Assembly: GCA_903882285.1 (NCBI GenBank)
Contig: CAIRWM010000011.1
Coordinates: 1-49,651 of the forward strand
DNA length: 49,651 bases
Origin: an uncultured cyanobacterium
Lineage (GTDB): Bacteria; Cyanobacteriota; Cyanobacteriia; PCC-6307; Cyanobiaceae
Direction: 5' to 3'
Each line of letters opens with the position of its first letter. Positions within the stretch are counted from its first letter, which is position 1. The translations under genes and the position numbers were made by a program. Positions 33,896 through 42,723 of this stretch are shown one piece after another. The notes under the pieces were generated by a model. The model ran no database searches. It saw only the letters and a list, made by a program, of their open reading frames with translations, and was not told the DNA's origin.

Positions 33896-36445
33896 ATGGC
33901 GCGCTTCGGCCTTCCCTCCCTGACGTCCCTGCTGCAGGGAGGCAGCTCCGGTGGCCCGACCGCAGGCCCCTGGCAGCAGCCCGGCGCCAGCTGGTCGCGC
34001 CCCTTCGGTCTCGCTTGGGAGAAGCCCTACACGGTGCGCTACGCCAGCAACCTCGACGACGGGCCCAACCACGGCATGCCTCTGGGTGGCTTTGGCGCCG
34101 GCTGCATCGGCCGCGGCCCCGACGGCAGCTTCAACCTCTGGCACCTCGACGGCGGGGAGCACTGGTTCGGCACCTTGCCCGACTGCCAGTTCGCCCTGTT
34201 CGAGAGCGATGGCAGCAGCAGCCGCGCCCACGCCCTGGCCGTAGAACCCCAGGCCGATGCCTCCCGGCCGGCCGCCGGCGCACCGCTGCCGGCCTGGAGC
34301 TGGTACCCCGCCAGCAGCCAAGGCAGCGACGGCAACCTGCACCGCACCGGCACCTACACCGCCCGCTATCCGCTAAGCGCGACCCACTACGAGGGGGTCT
34401 TCGCCGCTTCCGTGAGCTGTGAGGCCTTCAGCCCGATTCTGCCCGGGGACTACCGGCGCACCAGCTATCCCGTCGCCGTTTTCGTCTGGACGCTGCACAA
34501 TCCCACCGACCAACCGCTGACGCTGTCGCTGATGCTGAGCTGGCGCAACACCTGCGGCTGGTTCACCAACACCGACCCCTCCGCCTCGGTGCACTTCCGC
34601 GACGACGGCAGCCCGGAGCACAACTACGTGCCGGCGATCGGCCGCAGCCGGGGCCAGTGCAACCGCCAGGTGGGGGCGGCAGGGCTCAAGGGTGTGCTGC
34701 TCGAAGGCGAACGGGCCGAACCACTGGCTGAGGGTCAGGGCCAGTGGTGCCTGGCCGTGCCCGACAGCGACGACCTCGCCCCCGGCGGAGTCGAGGTGTT
34801 TCGCTGCAGCCGTTGGAATCCCAGCGGCGATGGCGCCGAGCTCTGGACCCCCTTCGCCCGCGACGGCTCCATCCCGGACAGCGACAACAACCGCCACAGC
34901 GGCGACGACGACCCAGCCAGTGCCGCCCTGGCGGTGCGCTGCCGGCTTGAACCGGGTGAGACCCTTGAGCTGCCGGTGGTGATCGCCTGGGACCTACCGG
35001 TCACCAGCTTCGCCAGCGGCACCCGCGCCCTGCGCCGCTACACCGACGTCTTCGGCGACCAGGGCGACAACGCCACCGCGATTGCCGCTGAAGCCCTGCA
35101 GGACTGGCGCCAGTGGCGCACCGCAATCGAGGCCTGGCAGGCGCCGGTGCTTGACCGCACCGACCTGCCGGAGCCGCTGCGCATGGCGCTGTTCAACGAG
35201 CTCTACGACCTGGCCAGCGGCGGCAGCCTCTGGACCGCCGCCCGGCCCGAGGATCCGGTGGGGCGTTTCGGCGTGCTGGAGTGCCTCGACTACGCCTGGT
35301 ATGAGAGCCTGGACGTGCGGCTCTACGGCTCCTTCGCCCTGCTGCAACTCTGGCCGGAGCTCGACAAGGCGGTGCTGCGCGACTTCGCCCGCGCCATCCC
35401 CGCCGCCGACCCCACGCCGCGGCCGATCGGCTGGTATTTCACCCAGGGCAAGGGACGGGTGGAGGCCCCCCGCAAGGTGTCCGGCGCCACGCCCCACGAT
35501 CTCGGCGCCCCCAACGAACGCCCCTTCGACGCCAGCAACTACACCGCCTACCAGGACTGCAACCTCTGGAAGGACCTGGCGAGCGATTTCGTGCTGCAGG
35601 TGTGGCGCACCTTCAAGCTGGCCCCCAGTGGCGAAGACCTGCGCTTTCTGGCCGACTGCTGGCCGGCCGCCGTGAAGGCGCTGCGCTACCTCAAGGGCTT
35701 CGATGCCAACAACGACGGCCTGCCCGACAACGGCGGCGCCCCGGACCAGACCTTCGACGACTGGCCGCTCAAGGGCGTCAGCGCCTACTGCGGCGCCCTC
35801 TGGATCGCCGCCCTGGAGGCGGCCCTGGCGATGGGCCAGCGGCTGCAGCTGGAGCTGGGGGTCGACACCAGCAGCGAGCAGCGCGAATTCGGCGCCTGGC
35901 TCGAGCAGTCCCGCGCCCACTTCGACGCCCTGCTATGGAACGGCGAGTACTACAAGATCGATGCTGAGAGCGGCACGCCGGTGGTGATGGCCGATCAGCT
36001 CTGTGGCGACTTCTACGCCCGCCTGCTGGACCTGCCTCCGGTAGTGGCCGAAGAGCGGGCGCGCTCCTCCCTGCAGGCGGTAAAGGAGGCCTGCTTCGAG
36101 AACTTCCACGGCGGCCAGCTCGGGGTAGCCAACGGCTTGCGCCGCGACGGCACGCCGCTCGATCCCAACGGCACCCACCCCCTGGAGGTGTGGACCGGCA
36201 TCAACTTCGGCCTGGCGGCCTACTACCGGCTGATGGGTGAGACGGCCACTGCCCTGGCGATCACCGGCGCCGTTGTGGAGCAGGTTTATACCGGTGGCCT
36301 GCAGTTCCGCACCCCGGAAGCGATCACTGCCTCGGGCACCTTTCGCGCCTGCCACTATCTGCGGGCGATGGCGATCTGGGCCCTCTGGGCCACCCACACC
36401 GGCTGGCAGACCATCCCCGGGGCGGGCAACCAGCCCGCGACATGA
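33896..36445 (+). CDS. GH116-family beta-glucosidase/glucosylceramidase-like protein
   Basis: An 849-residue glycoside hydrolase related to non-lysosomal glucosylceramidase GBA2 and bacterial GH116 beta-glucosidases. The N-terminal beta-sandwich contains MPLGGFGAGCIGRGPDGSFNLWHLDGG. The (alpha/alpha)6 barrel contains FGVLECLDYAWYESLDVRLYGSFALLQLWPELD (about residues 460-490), where the nucleophile Glu is expected. NDGLPDNGGAPDQTFDDWPLKGVSAYCGALW (about 604-635) holds the expected acid/base Asp. HPLEVWTGINFGLAAYY is the C-terminal signature. No signal peptide was seen, so it may be cytoplasmic. Its TGA overlaps the next gene's ATG. Confidence 0.93.
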   Translation: MARFGLPSLTSLLQGGSSGGPTAGPWQQPGASWSRPFGLAWEKPYTVRYASNLDDGPNHGMPLGGFGAGCIGRGPDGSFNLWHLDGGEHWFGTLPDCQFALFESDGSSSRAHALAVEPQADASRPAAGAPLPAWSWYPASSQGSDGNLHRTGTYTARYPLSATHYEGVFAASVSCEAFSPILPGDYRRTSYPVAVFVWTLHNPTDQPLTLSLMLSWRNTCGWFTNTDPSASVHFRDDGSPEHNYVPAIGRSRGQCNRQVGAAGLKGVLLEGERAEPLAEGQGQWCLAVPDSDDLAPGGVEVFRCSRWNPSGDGAELWTPFARDGSIPDSDNNRHSGDDDPASAALAVRCRLEPGETLELPVVIAWDLPVTSFASGTRALRRYTDVFGDQGDNATAIAAEALQDWRQWRTAIEAWQAPVLDRTDLPEPLRMALFNELYDLASGGSLWTAARPEDPVGRFGVLECLDYAWYESLDVRLYGSFALLQLWPELDKAVLRDFARAIPAADPTPRPIGWYFTQGKGRVEAPRKVSGATPHDLGAPNERPFDASNYTAYQDCNLWKDLASDFVLQVWRTFKLAPSGEDLRFLADCWPAAVKALRYLKGFDANNDGLPDNGGAPDQTFDDWPLKGVSAYCGALWIAALEAALAMGQRLQLELGVDTSSEQREFGAWLEQSRAHFDALLWNGEYYKIDAESGTPVVMADQLCGDFYARLLDLPPVVAEERARSSLQAVKEACFENFHGGQLGVANGLRRDGTPLDPNGTHPLEVWTGINFGLAAYYRLMGETATALAITGAVVEQVYTGGLQFRTPEAITASGTFRACHYLRAMAIWALWATHTGWQTIPGAGNQPAT

Positions 36446-37332
36446 GAGACGCTTTCCTGCACCATTTCGGACAAGGGATCGGCTTTGGAGCCGAGCTTCT
36501 TGATCTTAGCTGGAGCTACTACCACGCCTGCGGCAATGGTCTTTCCTTTGCGATGCATACATCGAGTCCGCCCAAAGGGGTAGCCGTGGGAGCTGGTTGG
36601 AGTGACTATTTTCTTCCTTTTTGCCCTGATATTCCACTTGGTCCACTCTCAAGCCTTAATCGCCATCTACAGAGCCGTAAAGCGCGCTTGCTGCACACAC
36701 CTTATCGCCTGGTTCTGGATGCTCACCTGCAGAGACGTTTTTATTATCTGTTCGACCGTAACATCTTGGCCAATCGATGGGAGCACAAAACGTCTGTAGC
36801 GCATGCGTTGGACAGAGGCCAGTTGCTTCGGTCAATTTATCTATTGAATCAACAGACGATCGATTTTCTTGAGTCACACAAGACGGGCGCAAGCCTTGGT
36901 GATATCACAATTGCCGTCCATCTCCGGCGTGGCGACAAGATAACCGAGGCGCCCTACGCTGATTTGAATAGGTATGCCCAGTCTATTCGAGCCATTCCTG
37001 ACTGGAGAAACCAAAGCATTTACATCATGAGCGATAGCCTAACTGCCCGAAAAGAGCTTCTGGATGCCCTGGGAATTGGTGAACAGAATATAATGAAGAC
37101 CCCGGTCACCAACATCCGAGGATACGACCAAAAAAAATTCAACAATAAGAAGCCAGCCGAACGCCAATTAGAAACGCTGAATTTAATTGCTGAAATCGAG
37201 ATCGCAAGAGTCGCCAAGCACTTTATCGGCACCTCAACGTCCAATCTCTATTATCTGATTAGCCTCCTTCGAGAGGAAGGCATGCCCGATATGGTCTCCG
37301 TCGAAGCCCCAAGTGAAGGACTTCTCGACTGA
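36442..37332 (+). CDS. Fucosyltransferase-like protein (HLRRGDK motif)
   Basis: A 296-residue protein with TIAVHLRRGDKITEAPYADLNRY (about residue 152). This is the H-X-RR-X-D-K nucleotide-sugar-binding motif shared by GT23 alpha-1,6-fucosyltransferases (NodZ/FUT8 type), GT11 and O-fucosyltransferases. A later conserved-looking stretch is SIYIMSDSLTARKELLDALG, followed by FIGTSTSNLYYLISLLREEG, in which Thr-Ser/Asn contact the donor in the family. It probably adds fucose to a surface glycan; substrate unknown. Composition is visibly AT-richer than its neighbours, although it is joined to the GH116 gene by an ATGA overlap. Confidence 0.7.
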   Translation: MRDAFLHHFGQGIGFGAELLDLSWSYYHACGNGLSFAMHTSSPPKGVAVGAGWSDYFLPFCPDIPLGPLSSLNRHLQSRKARLLHTPYRLVLDAHLQRRFYYLFDRNILANRWEHKTSVAHALDRGQLLRSIYLLNQQTIDFLESHKTGASLGDITIAVHLRRGDKITEAPYADLNRYAQSIRAIPDWRNQSIYIMSDSLTARKELLDALGIGEQNIMKTPVTNIRGYDQKKFNNKKPAERQLETLNLIAEIEIARVAKHFIGTSTSNLYYLISLLREEGMPDMVSVEAPSEGLLD

Positions 37333-37357
37333 TACCTGGATCGGCTATCCGGCTATT

Positions 37358-38209
37358 TCAGGAGAGAGGAATAGTGAGCGGAAAGCCTGGACAAAGCAAG
37401 GGCCTATCAGGATCATTGAGTATGTCTAGCGGATGGGGCAGTGCCTCAGGATACATCCGCTCTGCCACATTTTCAGTCCGTCGATACAGCGTGAGCTCAA
37501 CCACGTTTGGAACCTCAAGCTCACCCCAAAACATTTTAGATCCACAGGCATTATTGGGGTGCAGATGGACAACATCAAAGATTTCTCGCAGCTTTTTTAG
37601 TACCGGCAGAAACCGAAGATTCAGGAAGCGACTCTGATCAAGATCCTGAAGGCCATGAAGCTCCAGCGTGATGATCCGAAACCTAGAAAGTGCTCGGTAG
37701 GAGGCTGCCAGGATGACAAGATACTCCCAGCCCTCAATATCCATTTGCATGATGAGATTTTGGGAACCATTCTGATGGCAGACCGCCATCCAATGATCCA
37801 GGGTCTGAGACGTCGCATCCGAATGAGCCGCAAGCCATTTCCTGGAAAAGGTGATGAGAGGGCTGCCGGTATCCAGCTCGCCAATGGATCCGTCACAAAG
37901 GAAAGCTGGTATTCCGTACTTTTCAGAAAGTTCTTTTTCAAACTCGAAACGGTCTTCTACCCCAGGAGAGAAGCAAGCCTCCACATCCTTGAAGTCATCT
38001 GGGACAAGATAGGCCCCATCCTGACTGCCTCCAACGCGAATGAGTGGTTTCGTGCAAGCTTTTGGTCGCAACAGCGATAGAGCATGCAGGATCTCATCTC
38101 TCTCGGCCAGGGGACTTGCATAGCGCTTTTCAGCCCAATCTTCCAGATATTTCTGATGCCTCACCAGAAAACCGTGCGGAGCGGCACGGACGAGGAGCTT
38201 ATGCCACAT
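37358..38209 (-). CDS. FkbM/Methyltransf_22-like SAM methyltransferase
   Basis: A 283-residue protein. Patterns IRVGGSQDGAYLVPDDFKDVEACFSPGVEDRFEFEKEL (about residues 60-100) and MQMDIEGWEYLVILAASY (about residue 160) match FkbM/Methyltransf_22-type methyltransferases, where IEG.E is the metal or substrate motif. VVHLHPNNACG follows in the C-terminal part. ATG 38209 is preferred to a TTG at 38224. It is convergent with the fucosyltransferase-like gene and shares that gene's low G+C. It may methylate a sugar of the same glycan (inference from context). Confidence 0.7.
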   Translation of the reverse strand: MWHKLLVRAAPHGFLVRHQKYLEDWAEKRYASPLAERDEILHALSLLRPKACTKPLIRVGGSQDGAYLVPDDFKDVEACFSPGVEDRFEFEKELSEKYGIPAFLCDGSIGELDTGSPLITFSRKWLAAHSDATSQTLDHWMAVCHQNGSQNLIMQMDIEGWEYLVILAASYRALSRFRIITLELHGLQDLDQSRFLNLRFLPVLKKLREIFDVVHLHPNNACGSKMFWGELEVPNVVELTLYRRTENVAERMYPEALPHPLDILNDPDRPLLCPGFPLTIPLS

Positions 38210-38356
38210 GACTAATAAGTACAATCTTAAACTAGGATATCATATGAGTTGCTGTTGAAGTCTCCAAGCGTGCATAGTTCCAATGCGTCGATCTCAGCTG
38301 GCGCTGAAAGCTCAAGATCGGTCCATTGCCGCAGTTTCGCCGCAGCGGGGCTGTCG

Positions 38357-38878
38357 GTGCCTCTGGCCCGTTCATGCACCCTGGCGATCATCCTGCTGCT
38401 CCTCTGGCTCACTTCCGCTGCCCCCGCCGCGGCCCTGATCCACGCCCACCCGGACGAGACCGGCACCGGCATGGTGCGCAGCCTCGAGAGCCTGCGCGAC
38501 CTCGACTACCGCAGCTGGCAGGTGGTGGCCTTCCGCGAGGGCCCACCACGGCCGGACGCCTCGATCACCCTGCGCATCGTGAGCTACCCCGGCCGGGTGC
38601 GGCTCGATCACCCCACCCCCCTGCGGGTGCGCAGCGGTCGGCTGTCCTGGGACCTGAACGACGTGACCCTGAGCAGCGCCAAGCTGGCGAACGACGGCCG
38701 CGCCGCCGCCGCCGAATTCGACCTCACACCCCTGCTGGCCGACCTGCAGCAGAACCGGCCGCTGCGCCTGGAGCTGCCTGGGGTGTTCACGGAACTACCC
38801 GTTCCCCCCTACGTGGTGGCCGAATGGCGCAGCCTGCCGTTGGCTGAGTCATCCAGTGCCCCGCTGGCTCCTGGCTAG
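38357..38878 (+). CDS. DUF3122-family exported protein
   Basis: About 173 residues: a signal-like N-terminus (PLARSCTLAIILLLLWLTSAAPAAALIHA) followed by the DUF3122 domain, with IHAHPDETGTGMVRSLESLRDLDYRSWQVVAFREG and LRIVSYPGRVRLDHPTPLRV. The family is cyanobacterial and uncharacterised, probably periplasmic or lumenal. The start is uncertain. The frame is open from a TTG at 38249, but the GTG at 38357 puts the signal peptide at the N-terminus. Composition returns to the high-G+C background here, so the gene marks the right edge of the AT-rich stretch. Confidence 0.75.
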   Translation: MPLARSCTLAIILLLLWLTSAAPAAALIHAHPDETGTGMVRSLESLRDLDYRSWQVVAFREGPPRPDASITLRIVSYPGRVRLDHPTPLRVRSGRLSWDLNDVTLSSAKLANDGRAAAAEFDLTPLLADLQQNRPLRLELPGVFTELPVPPYVVAEWRSLPLAESSSAPLAPG

Positions 38879-38887
38879 CTTCGGACC

Positions 38888-39241
38888 ATGGATGCCTCCA
38901 CCCTCAGTCCCCTCGAACAAGTGCGCCATCGGCGCCATGAACGCTGGCTAGAGGATCTGCAGCAGCGGCTGGCCGAGACCTTGGTGGATGTCCCGTGCCG
39001 TGGGTGGCTGTTCGGCTCGCGGGCGCGGGGAGACTGGGACGGTTTCTCGGACACCGATCTGCTGGTGGAGGCGGAGTGCGCCGAACTGGCCGAGCGGGCT
39101 GCCGATCTGCTGCGCTACGCCCTGGTTGGTGATGACGTGCTGGCCCTCGATCGCCGCCGCTGGCAGGCCATGGCCGAATCCCCCTCCCCCCACTGGCGAG
39201 CCGTGCATGCCCAGGCCCGCTGTGTGTACCCACAACCATGA
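38888..39241 (+). CDS. MNT-type nucleotidyltransferase (minimal NTase)
   Basis: 117 residues with the NTase-fold signature GSX10DXD at WLFGSRARGDWDGFSDTDLLVEAE (about residues 41-64), which holds the metal-binding Asp pair. Small MNT proteins with an adjacent HEPN gene form type VII toxin-antitoxin-like modules, in which the MNT modifies (AMPylates) its HEPN partner. This one overlaps the HEPN gene by 4 bp (ATGA), the usual arrangement with MNT first. Enzyme activity is inferred from the intact motif. Confidence 0.88.
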   Translation: MDASTLSPLEQVRHRRHERWLEDLQQRLAETLVDVPCRGWLFGSRARGDWDGFSDTDLLVEAECAELAERAADLLRYALVGDDVLALDRRRWQAMAESPSPHWRAVHAQARCVYPQP

Positions 39242-39639
39242 GTCAGGCCCGTACGGGAGCCTGGTGGCGCCAGGCTCACAACGACCTTGAGCTGGCGGAA
39301 CTGGCGAGCGCCAACGGTTTCCACGCCCAAGGCTGCTTCTTCGCCTCCCGGGCGGCGGAGAAGGCACTCAAGGGAGCGATCGTGGAACTCGGCCTGGAAC
39401 CGCCGCACCCCCATGGGCTGGGCCCGCTGGTCGCGCTGCTGGCGGAGGAGGGACTAGATGCCTCGGCGCTGAATCCGCTGCCGCTGCCCGCCCTCAGCCG
39501 CATGACCGTCTCCAGCCGCTACACCCTCGACGACACCCCGCCGAGTGAGCTGTTTGATGCCGCCGACTCCGAGCAAGCGCTGAGCCCAGCCGCCGCGGTC
39601 CTGGCCTGGGTGGAGCATCTCGATCAACCGCCGCTATGA
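39238..39639 (+). CDS. HEPN-domain protein, partner of MNT
   Basis: 133 residues: helical HEPN domain with WWRQAHNDLELAELASANGFHAQGCFFASRAAEKALKG (about residues 9-46), HPHGLGPLVALL and SSRYTLDDTPPSELF. These follow the HEPN family pattern (RQA..DL..A, AAEKALKA, SRYP-like). The catalytic RX4-6H motif of RNase HEPN toxins is not apparent, so it may lack RNase activity or rely on an unusual version. It overlaps the MNT stop by ATGA, and its own stop overlaps ribD's start. Confidence 0.85.
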   Translation: MSQARTGAWWRQAHNDLELAELASANGFHAQGCFFASRAAEKALKGAIVELGLEPPHPHGLGPLVALLAEEGLDASALNPLPLPALSRMTVSSRYTLDDTPPSELFDAADSEQALSPAAAVLAWVEHLDQPPL

Positions 39640-40721
39640 GCCCCTCCCCCTGGCTCCCCTGGATGCGCCGGGCCCTCCAGCTCGCCGAGCTGGGCCGGGG
39701 CCGCACCAGTCCCAACCCGATGGTGGGTGCCGTCGTGCTCGATGCCACAGCCCAGTTGGTGGGTGAGGGGTACCACGCCCGCGCCGGAGAAGCCCATGCC
39801 GAGGTGGGTGCCCTGGCCATGGCCGGAGAAAGGGCCCGCGGCGGGACCCTGGTGGTGACACTGGAGCCCTGCTGCCACCACGGCCGCACGCCCCCCTGTT
39901 CCGAGGCGGTCATTGCCGCCGGCGTGAGCCGGGTGGTGGTGGCGATGGCCGACCCCAACCCCCAGGTGGCCGGCGGCGGCCTGGCCCGGCTGCGGGCGGC
40001 GGGCGTCGAGGTGTTGGCGGGGGTGGCGGAGACCGAGGCGCGGTCCCTCAACGCCCCATTCCTGCATCGGCTGGCGACGGGCCGCGCCCACGGGATCCTG
40101 AAATGGGCCATGAGCCTCGATGGCCGCACCGCCCTGCCCAACGGCGACAGCCAGTGGATCAGCGGCCCCCCGGCCCGCGACTGGGTGCATCGACTGCGCG
40201 CCCAGGTGGATGCGGTGATCGTCGGGGGCGGCACCGTCCGCAGCGACGACCCCCTGCTCACCAGCCGCGGCCGGCGCCATACCGAGCCGATGCGGGTGGT
40301 GCTGAGCCGCCAGCTCGTCTTACCGCCGAAGGCTCGCCTCTGGGACACCACCCCGGCCCAGACCCTGGTGGCCCATGGCCCAGAGGCCCCGGCGGCGGCA
40401 CGCCACCACCTCGATGCCCTGGGGGTGGAGCGGCTCTGCCTGACTCGCTGCGAACCGCTGGCCCTGATGGAGGCGCTGGCCCAGCGGGGCTGCAACCAGG
40501 TGCTGTGGGAGTGCGGTCCGGAACTGGCCGCCGCCGCGCTGCGCCAGCAGTGTGTACAGCGCATCGCCGCCGTGATCGCCCCGAAACTCCTGGGCGGAAC
40601 GGCGGCCCGCACGGCGCTGGGCGCTCTGGAGCTGCCCTCCCTGGCGGCGGCCCATCCATGGCACGACGTCGCCCTGCAGCGCCTGGGCAGCGACCTGCTC
40701 TGGATCCTGGATCAGCGATGA
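39636..40721 (+). CDS. ribD: Riboflavin biosynthesis deaminase/reductase
   Basis: A 361-residue bifunctional RibD. The N-terminal zinc deaminase has SPNPMVGAVVL, HAEVGALAMAG and EPCCHHGRTPPCSEAVIAAG (zinc ligands His and two Cys, about residues 50-90). The C-terminal NADPH reductase has LKWAMSLDGRTALPNGDSQWISG and AQVDAVIVGGGTVRSDDPLL. It acts in the cytosol in the two steps after GTP cyclohydrolase II. The start overlaps the HEPN gene stop (ATGA). The end overlaps the convergent exostosin-like gene by 10 bp. Confidence 0.96.
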   Translation: MSPSPWLPWMRRALQLAELGRGRTSPNPMVGAVVLDATAQLVGEGYHARAGEAHAEVGALAMAGERARGGTLVVTLEPCCHHGRTPPCSEAVIAAGVSRVVVAMADPNPQVAGGGLARLRAAGVEVLAGVAETEARSLNAPFLHRLATGRAHGILKWAMSLDGRTALPNGDSQWISGPPARDWVHRLRAQVDAVIVGGGTVRSDDPLLTSRGRRHTEPMRVVLSRQLVLPPKARLWDTTPAQTLVAHGPEAPAAARHHLDALGVERLCLTRCEPLALMEALAQRGCNQVLWECGPELAAAALRQQCVQRIAAVIAPKLLGGTAARTALGALELPSLAAAHPWHDVALQRLGSDLLWILDQR

Positions 40722-41704
40722 AGGCGTCGCAGGATCTTGCGCCAGGCAGGAGCCAACAGATGGCGCCGGAGCAGGAAACGCTCCAGTCCCTCCCAACGCC
40801 AGGGGGCGGCAACCAGGTCGGCGGCGGAACCCGCCAACACCTGAAAGGAAACCTCCGGCGCAAACCATTGCTCCCAGGCGCTGCGAGCTGCCATTCCCAT
40901 GGCAGCCGCGCGATCCTCTTTGTCCTCCAGGATCATCGGAAGCTGCGCAAGGTGGGCCTCCGGGACCCGAAGCATGAACGTTTCCCATGACGGGCCGGGA
41001 GCTGGAACCCATTGATCCGCAAGCACCACGGGGACACGCCCGGCCTTCATTGCTTCAAAAATACGCATGGAATTTGGAGCCACGCCTCTGGGGCAGAGAA
41101 CAAAACGAACAGCCGACAGCTCCTGGGCGTAACGCTTGCGATAACGGGCATAGACCTCAGGCGCCTGACCAAACCCGCGGGCGGGATCGTGGTGGGTATC
41201 ACGCATCAGCGCTCGTGGGTGCTCTAGCTGAAGCAGGCGATGACGCAGGGGGTGATTGCCTGAATCGCCAGCGAAACCAAACAAGTGTGTCGGTGTTAGC
41301 CAGGGGTCAGTGAGCTCGATATCAGGCTGGTTAGACCAACGGAGGTAATGCCCTGATCGGGTGCGGCGGGGATGGGTTTGATTCTGCGGCAGCCCAGGGT
41401 AGATGCCACGCAACAAGGGAAGAATGCGGTCCTGAGAGCTGTAGAGAATCACCTTCCTGGGGAAGCGGCGGGCGAGCGGGTGACAGCGCACATCCCTGTT
41501 CCAGGGATCCCGGGATCCGACAAACAAGATCACATCCGCCTGACCCGGGTCATCCACCCGACGATGGGGACCATCGGGGTGCTGTGCCGCGTTCTCGACG
41601 AGGCGAAAGTCCGCCAGCAGATGAACATCAATGGAGCAGCGTTCACCCTCAGGAGGGGTCAACGGAGGTACCAGAAAGACAGACACTCCTCCGGCTGCTT
41701 TCAT
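40712..41704 (-). CDS. Exostosin-family glycosyltransferase-like protein
   Basis: A 330-residue protein of the exostosin/GT47 type. The diagnostic block is SAVRFVLCPRGVAPNSMRIFEAMKAGRVPVVLADQWVPAPGP (about residues 192-233), followed by LAQLPMIL. The N-terminal half (ADVILFVGSRDPWNRD, KVILYSSQDRILPLLRG) is a GT-B acceptor-like half. The C-terminus is basic (RFLLRRHLLAPAWRKILRRLHR). It may transfer a sugar to a surface glycan. It is divergent from the FkbM-like gene and lies between ribD and mscS, a cargo-like position. Confidence 0.75.
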   Translation of the reverse strand: MKAAGGVSVFLVPPLTPPEGERCSIDVHLLADFRLVENAAQHPDGPHRRVDDPGQADVILFVGSRDPWNRDVRCHPLARRFPRKVILYSSQDRILPLLRGIYPGLPQNQTHPRRTRSGHYLRWSNQPDIELTDPWLTPTHLFGFAGDSGNHPLRHRLLQLEHPRALMRDTHHDPARGFGQAPEVYARYRKRYAQELSAVRFVLCPRGVAPNSMRIFEAMKAGRVPVVLADQWVPAPGPSWETFMLRVPEAHLAQLPMILEDKEDRAAAMGMAARSAWEQWFAPEVSFQVLAGSAADLVAAPWRWEGLERFLLRRHLLAPAWRKILRRLHR

Positions 41705-41874
41705 CGCCGCACACCTTGTTAACCCGCAGGTCGATGATAGCCTTGAGGAAGCCAGCTATAGACACGCGACGTGTTGACGAAGCAACACACACCGTATGTT
41801 CTCCCTGCTGCCACGATGCCACCCCGTCAAGCCAGCGCCGGCCACACAGCAGGAACAGCCCCCACTGGAACGCC

Positions 41875-42723
41875 ATGACAAGCCGCCCCTGGATCGCTCC
41901 GACATCATGGCTAGGCACCGCCATCGATGCCGTCCACAAAACCCTTGGATCCAATGAAGCTGCAGCGAAGCTAGCCACCAAAATACGTAATCAAATGACC
42001 ATGGTTATCGGCAAACATCTCGGCCCGAGCTGCGATAGCAATAGCAATGGTGAATTTCGCCTCCTCGAAATCCTCAAGGGCGAGATCAGCTGCTTTGTTG
42101 ATATCGGAGCCAATCGCGGCGAATGGACCAATGCCCTACTGGCGCATCATCCCAATGCAACGGGGGACCTCTACGATCCTTCCAGATCATGTTGCACATT
42201 CCTCCACACCAGATTTCAAAATAAAAATATCACCATTCACGAAAAAGCTCTGTCTAACTTTGAAGGCGAAGCTGCTTTTGCAGAAGAGCGCAACATGGGA
42301 GAAACCAGCTCGCTCAATCTTCAATCAACCGCGCCCAACGCCGTCATACGGCGCGTCAACGTTTCAACCCTAGACCAGGAGCTTGGCGCGCATGAGCGCT
42401 GCCTTGATTTCGTTAAAATCGACGCCGAAGGCTCCGACTTTCAGATAATCCAAGGAGCTCACAAATTACTGACAAGCAGATGCATTCGCTGGCTCCAATT
42501 TGAATATAACGCCTCGTGGCTTGACACCGGCTCTTCTCTCAAACAGGCGCTCCACTACTTTAATTCGATTCATTTTGACCTGTACCTGCTGAACCAACGA
42601 GGACTGAGCAGATTCGACTATCAGTCATGGGGTGATTTCTATTCCTACGCCAATTTCCTCGCCGTCAGACGCGACTCAACCTCACCGCTGCGGGATCTGA
42701 TCCTGCCTACGGCGTCACCATGA
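41875..42723 (+). CDS. FkbM-family methyltransferase
   Basis: A 282-residue SAM methyltransferase. The SAM site is ISCFVDIGANRGEWTNALL (about residue 77). KALSNFEGEAAFAEERNMGETSSL and FVKIDAEGSDFQIIQGAHKLL (about residue 182) are the FkbM signatures. In polysaccharide loci FkbM proteins O-methylate sugars. Low G+C compared with the downstream MscS gene, with which it nevertheless shares an ATGA overlap. The 170-bp region to the divergent exostosin-like gene probably holds both promoters. The frame extends upstream to 41584, but that part is antisense to the neighbour. Confidence 0.85.
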   Translation: MTSRPWIAPTSWLGTAIDAVHKTLGSNEAAAKLATKIRNQMTMVIGKHLGPSCDSNSNGEFRLLEILKGEISCFVDIGANRGEWTNALLAHHPNATGDLYDPSRSCCTFLHTRFQNKNITIHEKALSNFEGEAAFAEERNMGETSSLNLQSTAPNAVIRRVNVSTLDQELGAHERCLDFVKIDAEGSDFQIIQGAHKLLTSRCIRWLQFEYNASWLDTGSSLKQALHYFNSIHFDLYLLNQRGLSRFDYQSWGDFYSYANFLAVRRDSTSPLRDLILPTASP

